DNA from: Pseudomonas knackmussii B13
Lineage (GTDB): Bacteria; Pseudomonadota; Gammaproteobacteria; Pseudomonadales; Pseudomonadaceae
Assembly: GCF_000689415.1 (NCBI RefSeq)
Contig: NZ_HG322950.1
Coordinates: forward strand, 2,115,501-2,179,500
Direction: 5' to 3'
Length of the DNA stretch: 64,000 nucleotides
Shown here: positions 9,430 to 16,589 of the stretch, piece after piece
Position numbering within the stretch: position 1 is the stretch's first letter
Layout: each line of letters starts with the position of its first letter
Notes under the pieces: model-generated
Seen by the model: only the letters and a program-made list of their open reading frames with translations
The model's database searches: none
What the model was told of the DNA's origin: nothing
Translations under genes and position numbers: made by a program

Positions 9430-10701
9430 GTGAATACTTATAACGCTGTGCTGGCCAGAAATACCGAGAGTGCTCCACGGGGCGTCGGCCCTTATTCGCA
9501 AACCGTCGCCTTCTCTCATTACAACAATCTCTCGGCGCAACTACCGATCGATCCCAAAACCGGAAAGTTGGTGGCCGGCGGTGTAAAAGAGCAGGCGCTA
9601 CAGTGCTTCAAGAACATCAAGGCAGTTGTGGAGAGCATCGATCATGGAATGGAAGATGTTGTCCGGATCAGCCTTTTCGTCAAGAACATCGCCGACCTCG
9701 ATGCCGTGAACGAAGTTTATAAAACCTTCTTCCCCGGCTATGTCCCCGTCACCACCGCCGTCGCGGTTGCGGCCCTGCCGCTGGATGCACTCGTGCAAGT
9801 CGATGCGCTGATCTCCAACGGCGTAGGCACCATTCCCGGCGCGCCGCAGGCCGGGGATTTGGTCAAGGTCGTGCGGAACACCGAGAACGCCCCGATCAGC
9901 CCGCTGTCTTCGCAATCCGTTGCCTTCTCGCACTACAACAACCTCTCGGCCCAACTGCCCATCGACCCGAAAACCGGGAAGCTGGTAGCCGGTGGCGTAA
10001 AAGAGCAGGCCGCGCAGTGCCTGAAGAACATCAAGGCCATTCTCGAAGCCATCGACGTGCCCTTCGACGACCTGGTGAAGATCACCGTCTTCCTGAAGAA
10101 CCTCGCGGACGCCGAAGCGGTAAACGCCGTCTACAAAACCTTCTTCCCGGACTCGGCCATCGCCCGCGCCGTAGGCTATGTGCCGGCACGCTCGGTCGTT
10201 GAAGTGGCAGGGTTGCCGATGAACGCACTGGTGCAAATCGAAGCCGTGGTATCGCACGGCGACGGCACCCCGCCGCAATTGGTCGAAGACCGGCATGGCA
10301 TCGTCATCAAGGCGAACAACACCGGTAACGCACCCAAGTGCCCGTTCTCCACGCAAACCGTGGCGTTCTCCCACTACAACCACATCTCGGCGCAACTGCC
10401 GCTGGATGCGAAAACCAGCGAAGTCGTAGGCGCAGGCGTCAAAGAGCAAACCGCGCAGTGCCTGAATAACCTCAAGGCGATTGTCGAAAGCATCGACCAC
10501 TCGCTGGCCGATGTGGTGAAGGTGAATATCTTCCTGAAAAACATCGCCGACATTGCTGCTGTGGACGAGGCCTACACGAAGTTCTTCCCGGACGGCGTAC
10601 CGGCCCGCAGAACCCTAGGCGTATCCGCATTGCCGAAAGGCGCTTTGATCCAGATCGACGCCGTCGTGGCGAACGTGGAAGGCACGCCGCCCAACGCCTG
10701 A
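9430..10701 (+). CDS. Triple-domain RidA/YjgF-family protein
   Basis: Three tandem RidA (YjgF/YER057c/UK114) domains of ~140 residues, each with the motif VAFSHYNN(H)(L/I)SAQLP, then KEQ..QC..N(I/L)KA, a DV(V)(R/K)I..F(V/L)KN(I/L)AD stretch and a terminal ALVQ(I/V)(D/E)A. Classical RidA deaminates reactive enamine/imine intermediates and works as a trimer of ~130-residue chains; here a trimer could form from one chain. The canonical substrate-carboxylate arginine, usually in an R..PK context near the end of a domain, is not evident, so deaminase activity is uncertain. The GTG start is preceded by a weak ribosome site (TAGGAATG). Confidence 0.85.
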   Translation: MNTYNAVLARNTESAPRGVGPYSQTVAFSHYNNLSAQLPIDPKTGKLVAGGVKEQALQCFKNIKAVVESIDHGMEDVVRISLFVKNIADLDAVNEVYKTFFPGYVPVTTAVAVAALPLDALVQVDALISNGVGTIPGAPQAGDLVKVVRNTENAPISPLSSQSVAFSHYNNLSAQLPIDPKTGKLVAGGVKEQAAQCLKNIKAILEAIDVPFDDLVKITVFLKNLADAEAVNAVYKTFFPDSAIARAVGYVPARSVVEVAGLPMNALVQIEAVVSHGDGTPPQLVEDRHGIVIKANNTGNAPKCPFSTQTVAFSHYNHISAQLPLDAKTSEVVGAGVKEQTAQCLNNLKAIVESIDHSLADVVKVNIFLKNIADIAAVDEAYTKFFPDGVPARRTLGVSALPKGALIQIDAVVANVEGTPPNA

Positions 10702-10808
10702 TGGGCTGAGAAAGGGGGCGGATGGTTTTTTCTGATCGAGTAGGGCGCGAGCGTTTTAGCTCGGCTCGAAAGGGCACCCAGGAAGAACAGGTCTGTCCTC
10801 TTTCGCTC

Positions 10809-10945
10809 AAGGCACGCAAGACACTAGGACGCCCCAGGGCGTCCTTTTCATTTGTGGGTAAGGGCAAACCTCCAGCGCAGCCGCCGCGCCCAGTCCCGCC
10901 AATTGAGCAATCGCTCGGAACAGGGATGGCCCATCAAGCGAATGC
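10809..10945 (-). pseudogene. Internally deleted remnant of a BRO-N gene
   Basis: This stretch closely matches the end of the BRO-N gene at 14461-14964 (cctccagcgcagccgccgc, then cgcccagtcccgcc). It then jumps to the part coding for its N-terminal third (cgctcggaacagggatggcc, cf. 14828-14850), so some 340 bases of the gene are missing. The flanking GGCACGCAAGACAC and terminator regions also match (14399-14441). It is a dead copy in the same orientation as the intact gene. Confidence 0.7.
10826..10849. terminator. Bidirectional-looking terminator
   Basis: GGACGCCC-CA-GGGCGTCC followed by TTTT. It lies downstream of the RidA gene and of the BRO remnant on the other strand. Confidence 0.7.
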
Positions 10946-11228
10946 AGGCCAGTTTGCGCTTGGGGTGGCTCCGAACGGCCCAGCAAAACGCAGGGCGCTC
11001 TTTTGTGAAGGAAATTTCTGATTCATCAGCTCGTTCCGAGGCATCGCCCGACGCCAGTGACCTGAGTCAAACCCGCTGAGGGCTCCCACCTCCAGGATGC
11101 CCGCGCTCGAACCCAAGTGCTCTGCAAAGGGCATTTCAGGGCATCACCCAAGGCCTCGAACCAACGACGACCCCGTAGTCGCGCCAAGGCATTGCCGGGG
11201 CGCGATCACGACCGACAAGGAGCGCACC

Positions 11229-11720
11229 ATGACTCGGAATATCCCGACCTATACCAACGAACTGACGCCCGAAGTACTGGCCGATCAGAACCGCTCTCCG
11301 TTCACCCCCGAGCAGTACGCCAGCTTCAGCGAAGAGATGCTGACCATCATCAAGGCACAGGAGGCCCATGACCAACGCCACCCAATCGTCGCCATCTACC
11401 GGCTCGCCACCGAGGGCAGCCGAACACACGCTGGCGGCGTGATCCGCGAGGCGACCACCTCGCTGACCATCAAGTTGGAGGATGGCAGCCAGGTTCGCGC
11501 GGCTCGTACCGGAGACTACGCCGAGTATCCCGACGGCAGCCGCGCGCGGATCGTCAGCGGTGCCGGCGAACAGAGCCATTGGAGCGGGCACAGCCTGGCC
11601 CTCGTCGGCAGCCGCCTGAGCAACGGCGATGAAATCGCCGACACGCCCCAAGCCGCTGTGCTGATCGCCGAGCGCCAGGGCCTGCCGATGGCCGATGACT
11701 TCCTGCGCGAACGGGAGTGA
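11229..11720 (+). CDS. PAAR-like protein
   Basis: 163 residues. The C-terminal half (about 60-140) has a short beta-rich repeat pattern like PAAR-type type VI secretion spike tips: GGVIREATTSLTIKLEDGSQVRAA, then ARTGDYAEYPDGSRARIVSGAG, then ALVGSRLSNGDEIADTPQ. The N-terminal ~55 residues are charged and helical. Start is the ATG behind AAGGAG. It lies 3 bases before a second PAAR-containing gene, so the two are co-transcribed. No vgrG or tss genes are in the window, so this is an orphan effector locus. Confidence 0.65.
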   Translation: MTRNIPTYTNELTPEVLADQNRSPFTPEQYASFSEEMLTIIKAQEAHDQRHPIVAIYRLATEGSRTHAGGVIREATTSLTIKLEDGSQVRAARTGDYAEYPDGSRARIVSGAGEQSHWSGHSLALVGSRLSNGDEIADTPQAAVLIAERQGLPMADDFLRERE

Positions 11721-11723
11721 CCC

Positions 11724-12974
11724 ATGAGCTATCGCGCGAATGTCCACGGCCGTGGCCAAGGCCTGCACGGCGACAAGACCACCACTGGCGCCATCTGCCT
11801 CGGCAGCCTGCCCGAAGCCAGGCACGCCGGGCGCGGCATCCTGCGCCAGGGCGACCGCACCACGCCCTGCCCGCAATGCGGCCATCCGGGCGTCATCGTC
11901 GAAGGCGAGCCCCAGATGCGATTCGACCAACTGCCGGTGGCGCTGGACGGCATGCTGGTCCGTTGTGGCTGCCCAGCCGGCAGCAACCGCTTGATCGCGC
12001 CGCTGCGCGAATGGATAGGGCCGGGCGAACCGCCCTCGGCAAAGGCTGCACAACTGAGCGCCGCTACCGCACCGCAAAAGGCACCCATTTCCCCACTCGC
12101 GAACCCAGCCGCCGCATCCTCCGGCAATGCGGCTGCATCCTGCCCAGTGCCTCCCAAACCGCCCGCGCCAGAACCCCTGCGGCTGCCGGCACGCATCTTC
12201 CTCAGCCAAGGCAAGATGGACGACTACGCCGCGCCAGATATGAAGCATGGCGACCTAGACGCGAAGGAATTAAAGCGCCGCTACGACTGGGCGCCGAACT
12301 ACATCTCCGAAATTGCCGAACCGTCCCGGCTGAAGCGTTGGCTCAACAGCTTCAAGGTCGACACGCTCACACGAGAAGAGCAGCGGAAAGCCGATGCGCA
12401 AGAACTGTTCGAGGAGTTCCACCGATTTGCCAAGCCGTTCTCCTGGTATGGGCCGTATCGCTCACTGATCGACCGGTTGATCGATCATATGCAGGGCAAT
12501 ACGGGGGCGCCTTTTAGGCATCCGTTGATGGATCAGGCTTTAAAAGAGCATGAGTCTATGGCGCAGTCGCTAAAGAAAATAGAAGATGCATTAAGAGATG
12601 GTATTGATTGGAAGCGAGGCTATTACCCCGCAGACATGAAGAAGTTACTTGTCGATGCGGTGTTGGATTCACGACTTCCAAAGTTTGATGGCTGGGTAAA
12701 TCGAATTGATGGCATGGGCTTGGCTGTGCATGACACCGCCGCCACGGAAATAACTCTAAAGTCGCTAAATGTAGACGGAAACCACTTTCGTGCCGAAGTG
12801 AACTATCGAGTCCAGGATCACTTTGGTCTAGACGAGAAAGATATTTCTCACTCGCTGTATGGCAGCCTTCCGTTATTTCAGATCTGGTTTGTTCTGCAGC
12901 GTTGGAGTGGATATGACTACAAGCCGTTCATTACGGAGATGCACGTTACGACGATCATAGAGGATGCTAGGTGA
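11724..12974 (+). CDS. PAAR-DUF3289 protein, probable type VI secretion effector
   Basis: Residues ~1-95 are a PAAR domain (GDKTTTGAICLGS.., then CPQCGHPGVIVEG, then CGCPAGSN with paired cysteines). A Pro/Ala-rich linker follows (~100-155), then a C-terminal domain of the DUF3289 type (GPYRSLIDRLIDHM.., LPKFDGWVNRIDGMGLAVHD, VQDHFGLDEKDI, LFQIWFVLQRWSGYDYKPF). PAAR plus a C-terminal unknown domain next to a small membrane protein is the standard toxin-immunity plan. Toxic activity is inferred and the target is unknown. GC content drops sharply within the gene from about 12500, suggesting the toxin domain was swapped in. Confidence 0.78.
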   Translation: MSYRANVHGRGQGLHGDKTTTGAICLGSLPEARHAGRGILRQGDRTTPCPQCGHPGVIVEGEPQMRFDQLPVALDGMLVRCGCPAGSNRLIAPLREWIGPGEPPSAKAAQLSAATAPQKAPISPLANPAAASSGNAAASCPVPPKPPAPEPLRLPARIFLSQGKMDDYAAPDMKHGDLDAKELKRRYDWAPNYISEIAEPSRLKRWLNSFKVDTLTREEQRKADAQELFEEFHRFAKPFSWYGPYRSLIDRLIDHMQGNTGAPFRHPLMDQALKEHESMAQSLKKIEDALRDGIDWKRGYYPADMKKLLVDAVLDSRLPKFDGWVNRIDGMGLAVHDTAATEITLKSLNVDGNHFRAEVNYRVQDHFGLDEKDISHSLYGSLPLFQIWFVLQRWSGYDYKPFITEMHVTTIIEDAR

Positions 12975-12978
12975 ATAT

Positions 12979-13446
12979 ATGCTGAAGAAAATTTCGCTAA
13001 CCCTGACGTTCGCCGCCATTTTGCTCTATGGAGGTTGGCGGATTTATCAGCCAGTTGAGATAGATGCAGTGCATAAAGATCGCGGCGTGTCTTATGCATC
13101 AGTCCTTGTCAGGCACTTTCCTTGGACAGTTCGGGGGCGAATTGAATGGTGGGAGCAAAACAAAGAAAGGCTTCGCGCGGAGTATGGCATTCCACATCCG
13201 GATACAGATGGCACCTTTCAAGTTGTATTTTGGGCGTGGGATGGCATCTACCGGGTGAATCACGGAACCGACGAGGACTCGGATTTTCGTTGTTTTGAAG
13301 ATATGACTGTCGATGCGCGTTGTATCGAAAAAAGCGAGCAGCCCCTATTGGTTAGAAAGCTAAGGGATGGTCGGGTTGTATTTTATACAGAGCAAAATTC
13401 CTATGTCCAAGATGATGAGAGTAAAGAAGTAAGGCTTAGAGAGTAA
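12979..13446 (+). CDS. DUF943-type membrane protein, presumed immunity protein
   Basis: 155 residues with one N-terminal membrane segment (ISLTLTFAAILLYGGWRIY) then a conserved ectodomain: QPVEIDAVHKD, W-rich IEWWEQNKERL, FQVVFWAWDGIYRV, and CFEDM..CIEK with two cysteines. This matches DUF943, often found beside DUF3289 genes. The ATG used is 4 bases after the toxin stop, behind AGGTGAA; an ATG 15 bases upstream overlaps the toxin. Immunity is inferred from position and from the second copy downstream. AT-rich compared with the chromosome. Confidence 0.7.
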   Translation: MLKKISLTLTFAAILLYGGWRIYQPVEIDAVHKDRGVSYASVLVRHFPWTVRGRIEWWEQNKERLRAEYGIPHPDTDGTFQVVFWAWDGIYRVNHGTDEDSDFRCFEDMTVDARCIEKSEQPLLVRKLRDGRVVFYTEQNSYVQDDESKEVRLRE

Positions 13447-13519
13447 ATCGAGAAATAGGGAGGTCTTATTTTCCTACTCCAAAGCTGGCTTGGGCATAAG
13501 AATTTTGGTGATGACGGGG

Positions 13520-13603
13520 AAAGGGGACAGATTTATTTTTCTACTCTAAAGCTGGCTGGATGGTCGGAATTAGAGTGGTTTAATAAATCTGTCCCCTTTT
13601 TTT
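13520..13603. repeat. Hairpin repeat, copy 1 (AAAGGGGACAGATTTATT family)
   Basis: AAAGGGGACAGATTTATT at the left and AATAAATCTGTCCCCTTTT at the right are near-perfect inverted ends around a ~45-base centre (aaagctggctgg..gagtgg). A second full copy is at 16437-16519 and a half copy at 16529-16561. A decayed version may lie at 13458-13495. It looks like a REP- or MITE-like mobile hairpin; no transposase for it is in the window. Confidence 0.75.
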
Positions 13604-13754
13604 CGGTCTCGATGATACGGATTTGGCGCATCCTGTTTACGGTAGCCTTCCACTGTTTCAAATCTGGTTCGTATTGCAACGTTGGAGTGGCTATGACTAT
13701 CAGCCATTCATTACGGAGATGAATGTAACAAGGACAATTAGTGGTGGGTGTTGA
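13602..13754 (+). pseudogene. Orphan C-terminal tail of a DUF3289 toxin
   Basis: Reads in frame FGLDDTDLAHPVYGSLPLFQ, then IWFVLQRWSGYDYQPFITEM, then a stop at 13752-13754. That is nearly identical to the last ~45 residues of the intact PAAR-DUF3289 protein (FGLDEKDISHSLYGS..). It has no start or upstream domain and begins exactly where the hairpin repeat ends. It is followed directly by its own DUF943 gene, so it appears to be a displaced toxin end kept with its immunity gene. Confidence 0.8.
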
Positions 13755-13758
13755 ATGT

Positions 13759-14220
13759 ATGCAGGGTAAATATAAATTCTGCATTTTGGCGCTTTTCGTC
13801 GTAGTGTATTCTGTTTGGAGAATATACCTGCCTGTTCAGATTGATGCCGTGCATCGATCCGGAAGTTTTTCTGATGTTTTAGTCAAAAATTTTCCCTTGA
13901 CCGATCAAGGGCGAATCTCTTGGTGGAATAAGCATAGAGCGCTCCTCAAGGAGAAATATGACATCCCAAGGCCGGAGGAAGACGGCTCTTTTGATGTGGT
14001 CATTTGGGAGTGGGATGGTGTTTATAAGACGGACAAGGGGAATGGAGATGATCTCTGTTTTAATGACATGAAAGAGGAAAGAAACTGCATAGAAAAGAAA
14101 AATCGCTCACTCTGGATTACGCGTTTGAAAAACGGTGGTTATCGCTACGAAATAGGAGTTGGTTCTACGGCTTCCTATTATCAAGCGGGCGAAGGAGCAA
14201 GAGTAATGCGTAAAGAGTGA
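13759..14220 (+). CDS. Second DUF943-type membrane protein, presumed immunity protein
   Basis: 153 residues, clearly homologous to the protein at 12979-13446: N-terminal membrane segment (FCILALFVVVYSVWRIY), PVQIDAVHRSG, ISWWNKHRALLKEKYDIPRP, FDVVIWEWDGVYKT, and CFNDM..CIEK. The two differ enough to protect against different toxin tails (inference). It follows the orphan toxin tail by 4 bases, mirroring the intact pair upstream. AT-rich. Confidence 0.68.
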   Translation: MQGKYKFCILALFVVVYSVWRIYLPVQIDAVHRSGSFSDVLVKNFPLTDQGRISWWNKHRALLKEKYDIPRPEEDGSFDVVIWEWDGVYKTDKGNGDDLCFNDMKEERNCIEKKNRSLWITRLKNGGYRYEIGVGSTASYYQAGEGARVMRKE

Positions 14221-14398
14221 GCCAAACGACGGGATTGGGAGGAGGAACGAGAGCTGGCCTGGGCGCAAAACACGGAATTGACCCGGCAAGTAAATAAGTC
14301 GAGCCGAACACAGGCGCAATGAACTATCGCGTGATCGCACGCTTGGCCGGCAGGACAATTCGCCGCGCATTGAAATCGCTACCGCGAAGGGCGGAGCG

Positions 14399-14441
14399 TG
14401 GCACGCAAGACACGAAGGTCGCTTACGAGCGGCCTTTTTCT
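14399..14441. terminator. Terminator-like hairpin after the BRO-N gene
   Basis: AAGGTCGCT-TACG-AGCGGCCTTTTTC. It is the counterpart of the hairpin at 10826-10849, both preceded by the same GGCACGCAAGACAC. Confidence 0.5.
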
Positions 14442-14460
14442 TATGGGGAAGGGCAAACCC

Positions 14461-14964
14461 TCAGCGCAATCGCCGCGCCCATTCCCGCCAACCGGCACGG
14501 CCGGCGTTCGCGGGGTGGTCACCCAGCACGCGCGGCAGCTCGGCGAGGCTGACCCAGAACTGGCCCTGCCAATCCAGCACATGCAACACCTGGCGCTGCC
14601 AGCGCAGGTGCTTGTGCCGTGGGCCGAACTCGTAGGCATTGCTGCGCAGCTCCGGCACCACCTCGTTGCTGATCCAGCGGCGCAGGCTGCACAGGTCCGA
14701 TGCATTGAAAAGAATCAGCGCCGCATAAGCGCCGGATTCGCTCACCAGCACCCGCTCGATCAACTCGCCATCCTCCCGGCGCAACCAGCGCACGCACACC
14801 TGGTCCTCGTCCAGCCGGCTGGCCAAACGCTCGGAACAGGGATGGCCCATCAGTCGGCGCAGGTCGTCGAGTACGAACCAGGCCTGGTCGTCGAGCAATA
14901 CGGCGCGGAGGAGGCGGCGATGGCGGAAGAAGTAGAGCGGGGTGGGGAGGGGGGAATCGTCCAT
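14461..14964 (-). CDS. BRO-N domain protein (phage antirepressor-like)
   Basis: 167 residues. The first ~100 match the BRO family N-terminal domain: TPLYFFRHRRLLRAVLLDDQ, WFVLDDLRRLMGHPCSERLA, then LIERVLVSESGAYAALILFN and LRRWISNEVVPELR. BRO-N domains occur in phage antirepressors and baculovirus proteins and bind DNA. The C-terminal part (WQGQFWVSLAELPRVLGDHP) looks like a degenerate second module. No other phage genes lie nearby. A deleted copy is at 10809-10945. Confidence 0.75.
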   Translation of the reverse strand: MDDSPLPTPLYFFRHRRLLRAVLLDDQAWFVLDDLRRLMGHPCSERLASRLDEDQVCVRWLRREDGELIERVLVSESGAYAALILFNASDLCSLRRWISNEVVPELRSNAYEFGPRHKHLRWQRQVLHVLDWQGQFWVSLAELPRVLGDHPANAGRAGWREWARRLR

Positions 14965-15291
14965 GGGGGAGGTCCTTTCTTTGGTCTGAAAGTCCGCCGC
15001 CAGGCCGCTGCTAACCGGAGTTGGAGGCGGAGCCGTACAGGGTTAGCAGAACCGGGACCAAAGGACCGGCAGACCCGAAGGTCTCCCCATACGGCCCGCC
15101 ATCGAGGCAATTCCCGCGCGAATTTGATCGCGGTAATTCGCCGAGGCGTTTCCGTCCTTTGGTCATTCGGGCTGCTAAACCCGGCCCTGTCGTTTTCACA
15201 GGGCGCGTGGAGGGTAGGGGGGGCAGGTGGGAATGGTCAAGTGGGGGCGCGGCGGGCCGATGCCTATTGGAAGCAAACGGCCAGAAGCAGT
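14965..15291. other. Gene-free 327-bp region with a 9-bp inverted repeat
   Basis: No supported gene. CTGCTAACC (15008-15016) and GGTTAGCAG (15041-15049) form an inverted repeat. The BRO-N promoter should be in the left part. The right end touches the attC site at 15292. Confidence 0.4.
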
Positions 15292-15408
15292 CACTAACGC
15301 CCTAGTTAACCGGCGCCGGAGCGCGAAGTGCGGAGGGTACCGAAGCCGGCCATGAAAATGCCGAAGGCATGGCCAGCTTTGGCGTCCGCGTTGAACGACC
15401 AGTTAGGC
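15292..15408 (-). repeat. attC site (downstream end of the gene cassette)
   Basis: Read on the minus strand the site runs GCCTAAC..TGGTCGTTCAAC.. to ..GGTTAACTAGGGC-GTTAGTG over 117 bases, with inner boxes pairing (GTTCAAC with GTTAAC). GCCTAAC is the R'' box; GTTAGTG is the R' box, cut after its G by integron integrase. It lies just after the stop of the DUF5677 gene, as cassette attC sites do. Confidence 0.78.
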
Positions 15409-16351
15409 TGGGGCGCGTAGGCACAGTGTTGCACTTGTACTTTGGAGCTAAGCGGGGTTTGCGCCACGAGCAAGAAATTCCTCGTGTAGGTGCACCAGCA
15501 GACCGATGCGCTCGCGTAGATCAGGCATCTCTTCTGCAAGCTTCTTTCCCGACGTACCCATGATGTCCGAGAAGAAGACATGCAAGGTTTCGACGGTTAG
15601 AAGCGCCAGGGTTGTGAGAAGTTGTGGGCGAGGGCGATGCCAGCTCAGTTCCGCGCTATAGCCCTCTTCGTCGGAGTCGAGATGGTATTCAAGCAAGTCC
15701 TGCCAATTACCATGTACAGAATGTGAAGGTCCCGCAAAAGCGCCAAGATATGCTTCTTCGAGGCCGACATCCTTTGCTTTTTCGAACAAGTTTTTTCCAC
15801 CCCAGTTGCTTGGAGGGTTGATGGAGTCCAGATCAACACCCGACTGCTTAGCCGAAGACTCGATAGAATGAAGCATTCGTTGCTCGATATGTAAAGTCTC
15901 ACCTCCTCTTGCTTCAACATTCCTTAGTATTCGATCACGCAGACGTTTTTCATGTCGCATTGAGTACTCGATGTACGACGCAGTGACCTCTGGTTTATCG
16001 TTTTTCATTAGGAAAAGCGTATTAACTATGCACTCAAATGCGAGTCGACCGAAGACAAAGGTCGTCTCTCGTCGGTGCTGGCAGGTCTGATCCAGCATCG
16101 CCGAGATGAGCTTATAGAGGCGCACCAAGTGCCCGACAACTACCGCTTCATGCCGATTCCACCTATGCGGCGGCGGCGGCAAGATGCTTGCAGCGATACA
16201 AACGTAAGAGCCAACTTCGATTAGCAATTCAACGGAAAGACCAGTGAAGTCGTTCTCATTTGAAAACTCTCTAACCCTGTCTGGATAGACTTCAATGCGA
16301 TTCACGATCGGGGCTTCGGTTATCGGTTTCATTTGGTGGCTCAGGGCCTAA
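15298..16351 (-). mobile_element. Integron gene cassette carrying one DUF5677 gene
   Basis: Bounded by the G|TTAGGC cut of the attC at 16346-16421 and the G|TTAGTG cut of the attC at 15292-15408. If these cuts are joined, the excised circle has perfectly complementary outer arms (GCCTAAC/GTTAGGC), and so does the site left behind (CACTAAC/GTTAGTG). That is just what insertion of one cassette into a pre-existing attC predicts. No integrase gene is in the window. Confidence 0.78.
15448..16332 (-). CDS. DUF5677-type hypothetical protein on an integron cassette
   Basis: 294 residues, soluble, no signal peptide. It resembles DUF5677: helical, with LVRLYKLISAMLDQ, a conserved RRETTFVFGRLAFE stretch, SYIEYSMRHEKRLRDRI, and a C-terminal GPSHSVHGNWQDLLEYHL (S..VHG..W). 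Members often sit on integrons and islands; biochemical function is unknown. The start codon is 14-20 bases inside the cassette edge, and the stop is followed by the cassette's attC, the normal cassette layout. Codon use is more AT-rich than the core genome. Confidence 0.75.
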   Translation of the reverse strand: MKPITEAPIVNRIEVYPDRVREFSNENDFTGLSVELLIEVGSYVCIAASILPPPPHRWNRHEAVVVGHLVRLYKLISAMLDQTCQHRRETTFVFGRLAFECIVNTLFLMKNDKPEVTASYIEYSMRHEKRLRDRILRNVEARGGETLHIEQRMLHSIESSAKQSGVDLDSINPPSNWGGKNLFEKAKDVGLEEAYLGAFAGPSHSVHGNWQDLLEYHLDSDEEGYSAELSWHRPRPQLLTTLALLTVETLHVFFSDIMGTSGKKLAEEMPDLRERIGLLVHLHEEFLARGANPA

Positions 16352-16421
16352 CGTTTGGTTAAGGGCCGGCTTTAGCCGGTCCCGAGCGGGTGAGGTGAGT
16401 GACTTGAACCAGTTGTTAGTG
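16346..16421 (-). repeat. attC site (upstream of the gene cassette)
   Basis: On the minus strand it runs CACTAACAACTGGTTCAAG.. through the hairpin GACCGGCTAAAGCCGGCC to ..CTTAACCAAACGTTAGGC, 76 bases. It looks like the highly conserved attC type of Pseudomonas chromosomal integrons. The inner L boxes (GGTTCAAG and CTTAACC) pair with the typical unpaired extrahelical base. The R' box lies 14 bases before the cassette gene start. Confidence 0.82.
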
Positions 16422-16436
16422 GGCGAAAATTAAGTG

Positions 16437-16561
16437 AAAAGGGGGCAGATTTATTTTTCCTCCCTAAAGCTGTCTTGGCGGTCGGGATTAGAGTGGTTTA
16501 ATAAATCTGTCCCCTTTTTCTTGCGAGGATTGGAGTGGCTTAATAAATTTGTCTCCTTTTG
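16437..16561. repeat. Hairpin repeat, copy 2 plus a half copy
   Basis: 16437-16519 matches the repeat at 13520-13603 nearly base for base (AAAAGGGGGCAGATTTATT..AATAAATCTGTCCCCTTTTT). A further right half follows at 16529-16561 (TTGGAGTGGCTTAATAAATT..). It separates the attC site from the kinase gene. Confidence 0.75.
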
Positions 16562-16589
16562 GTCTGTTTTCCGTTTTATTGTCTGAGGG

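Noticed and set aside
10722..11021. Small plus-strand open frame after the RidA gene
   Set aside because: It crosses a terminator and the BRO remnant on the other strand; no protein features.
15021..15305. Small open frame running into the attC site
   Set aside because: No start signal and biased composition; it overlaps an inverted repeat and attC DNA.
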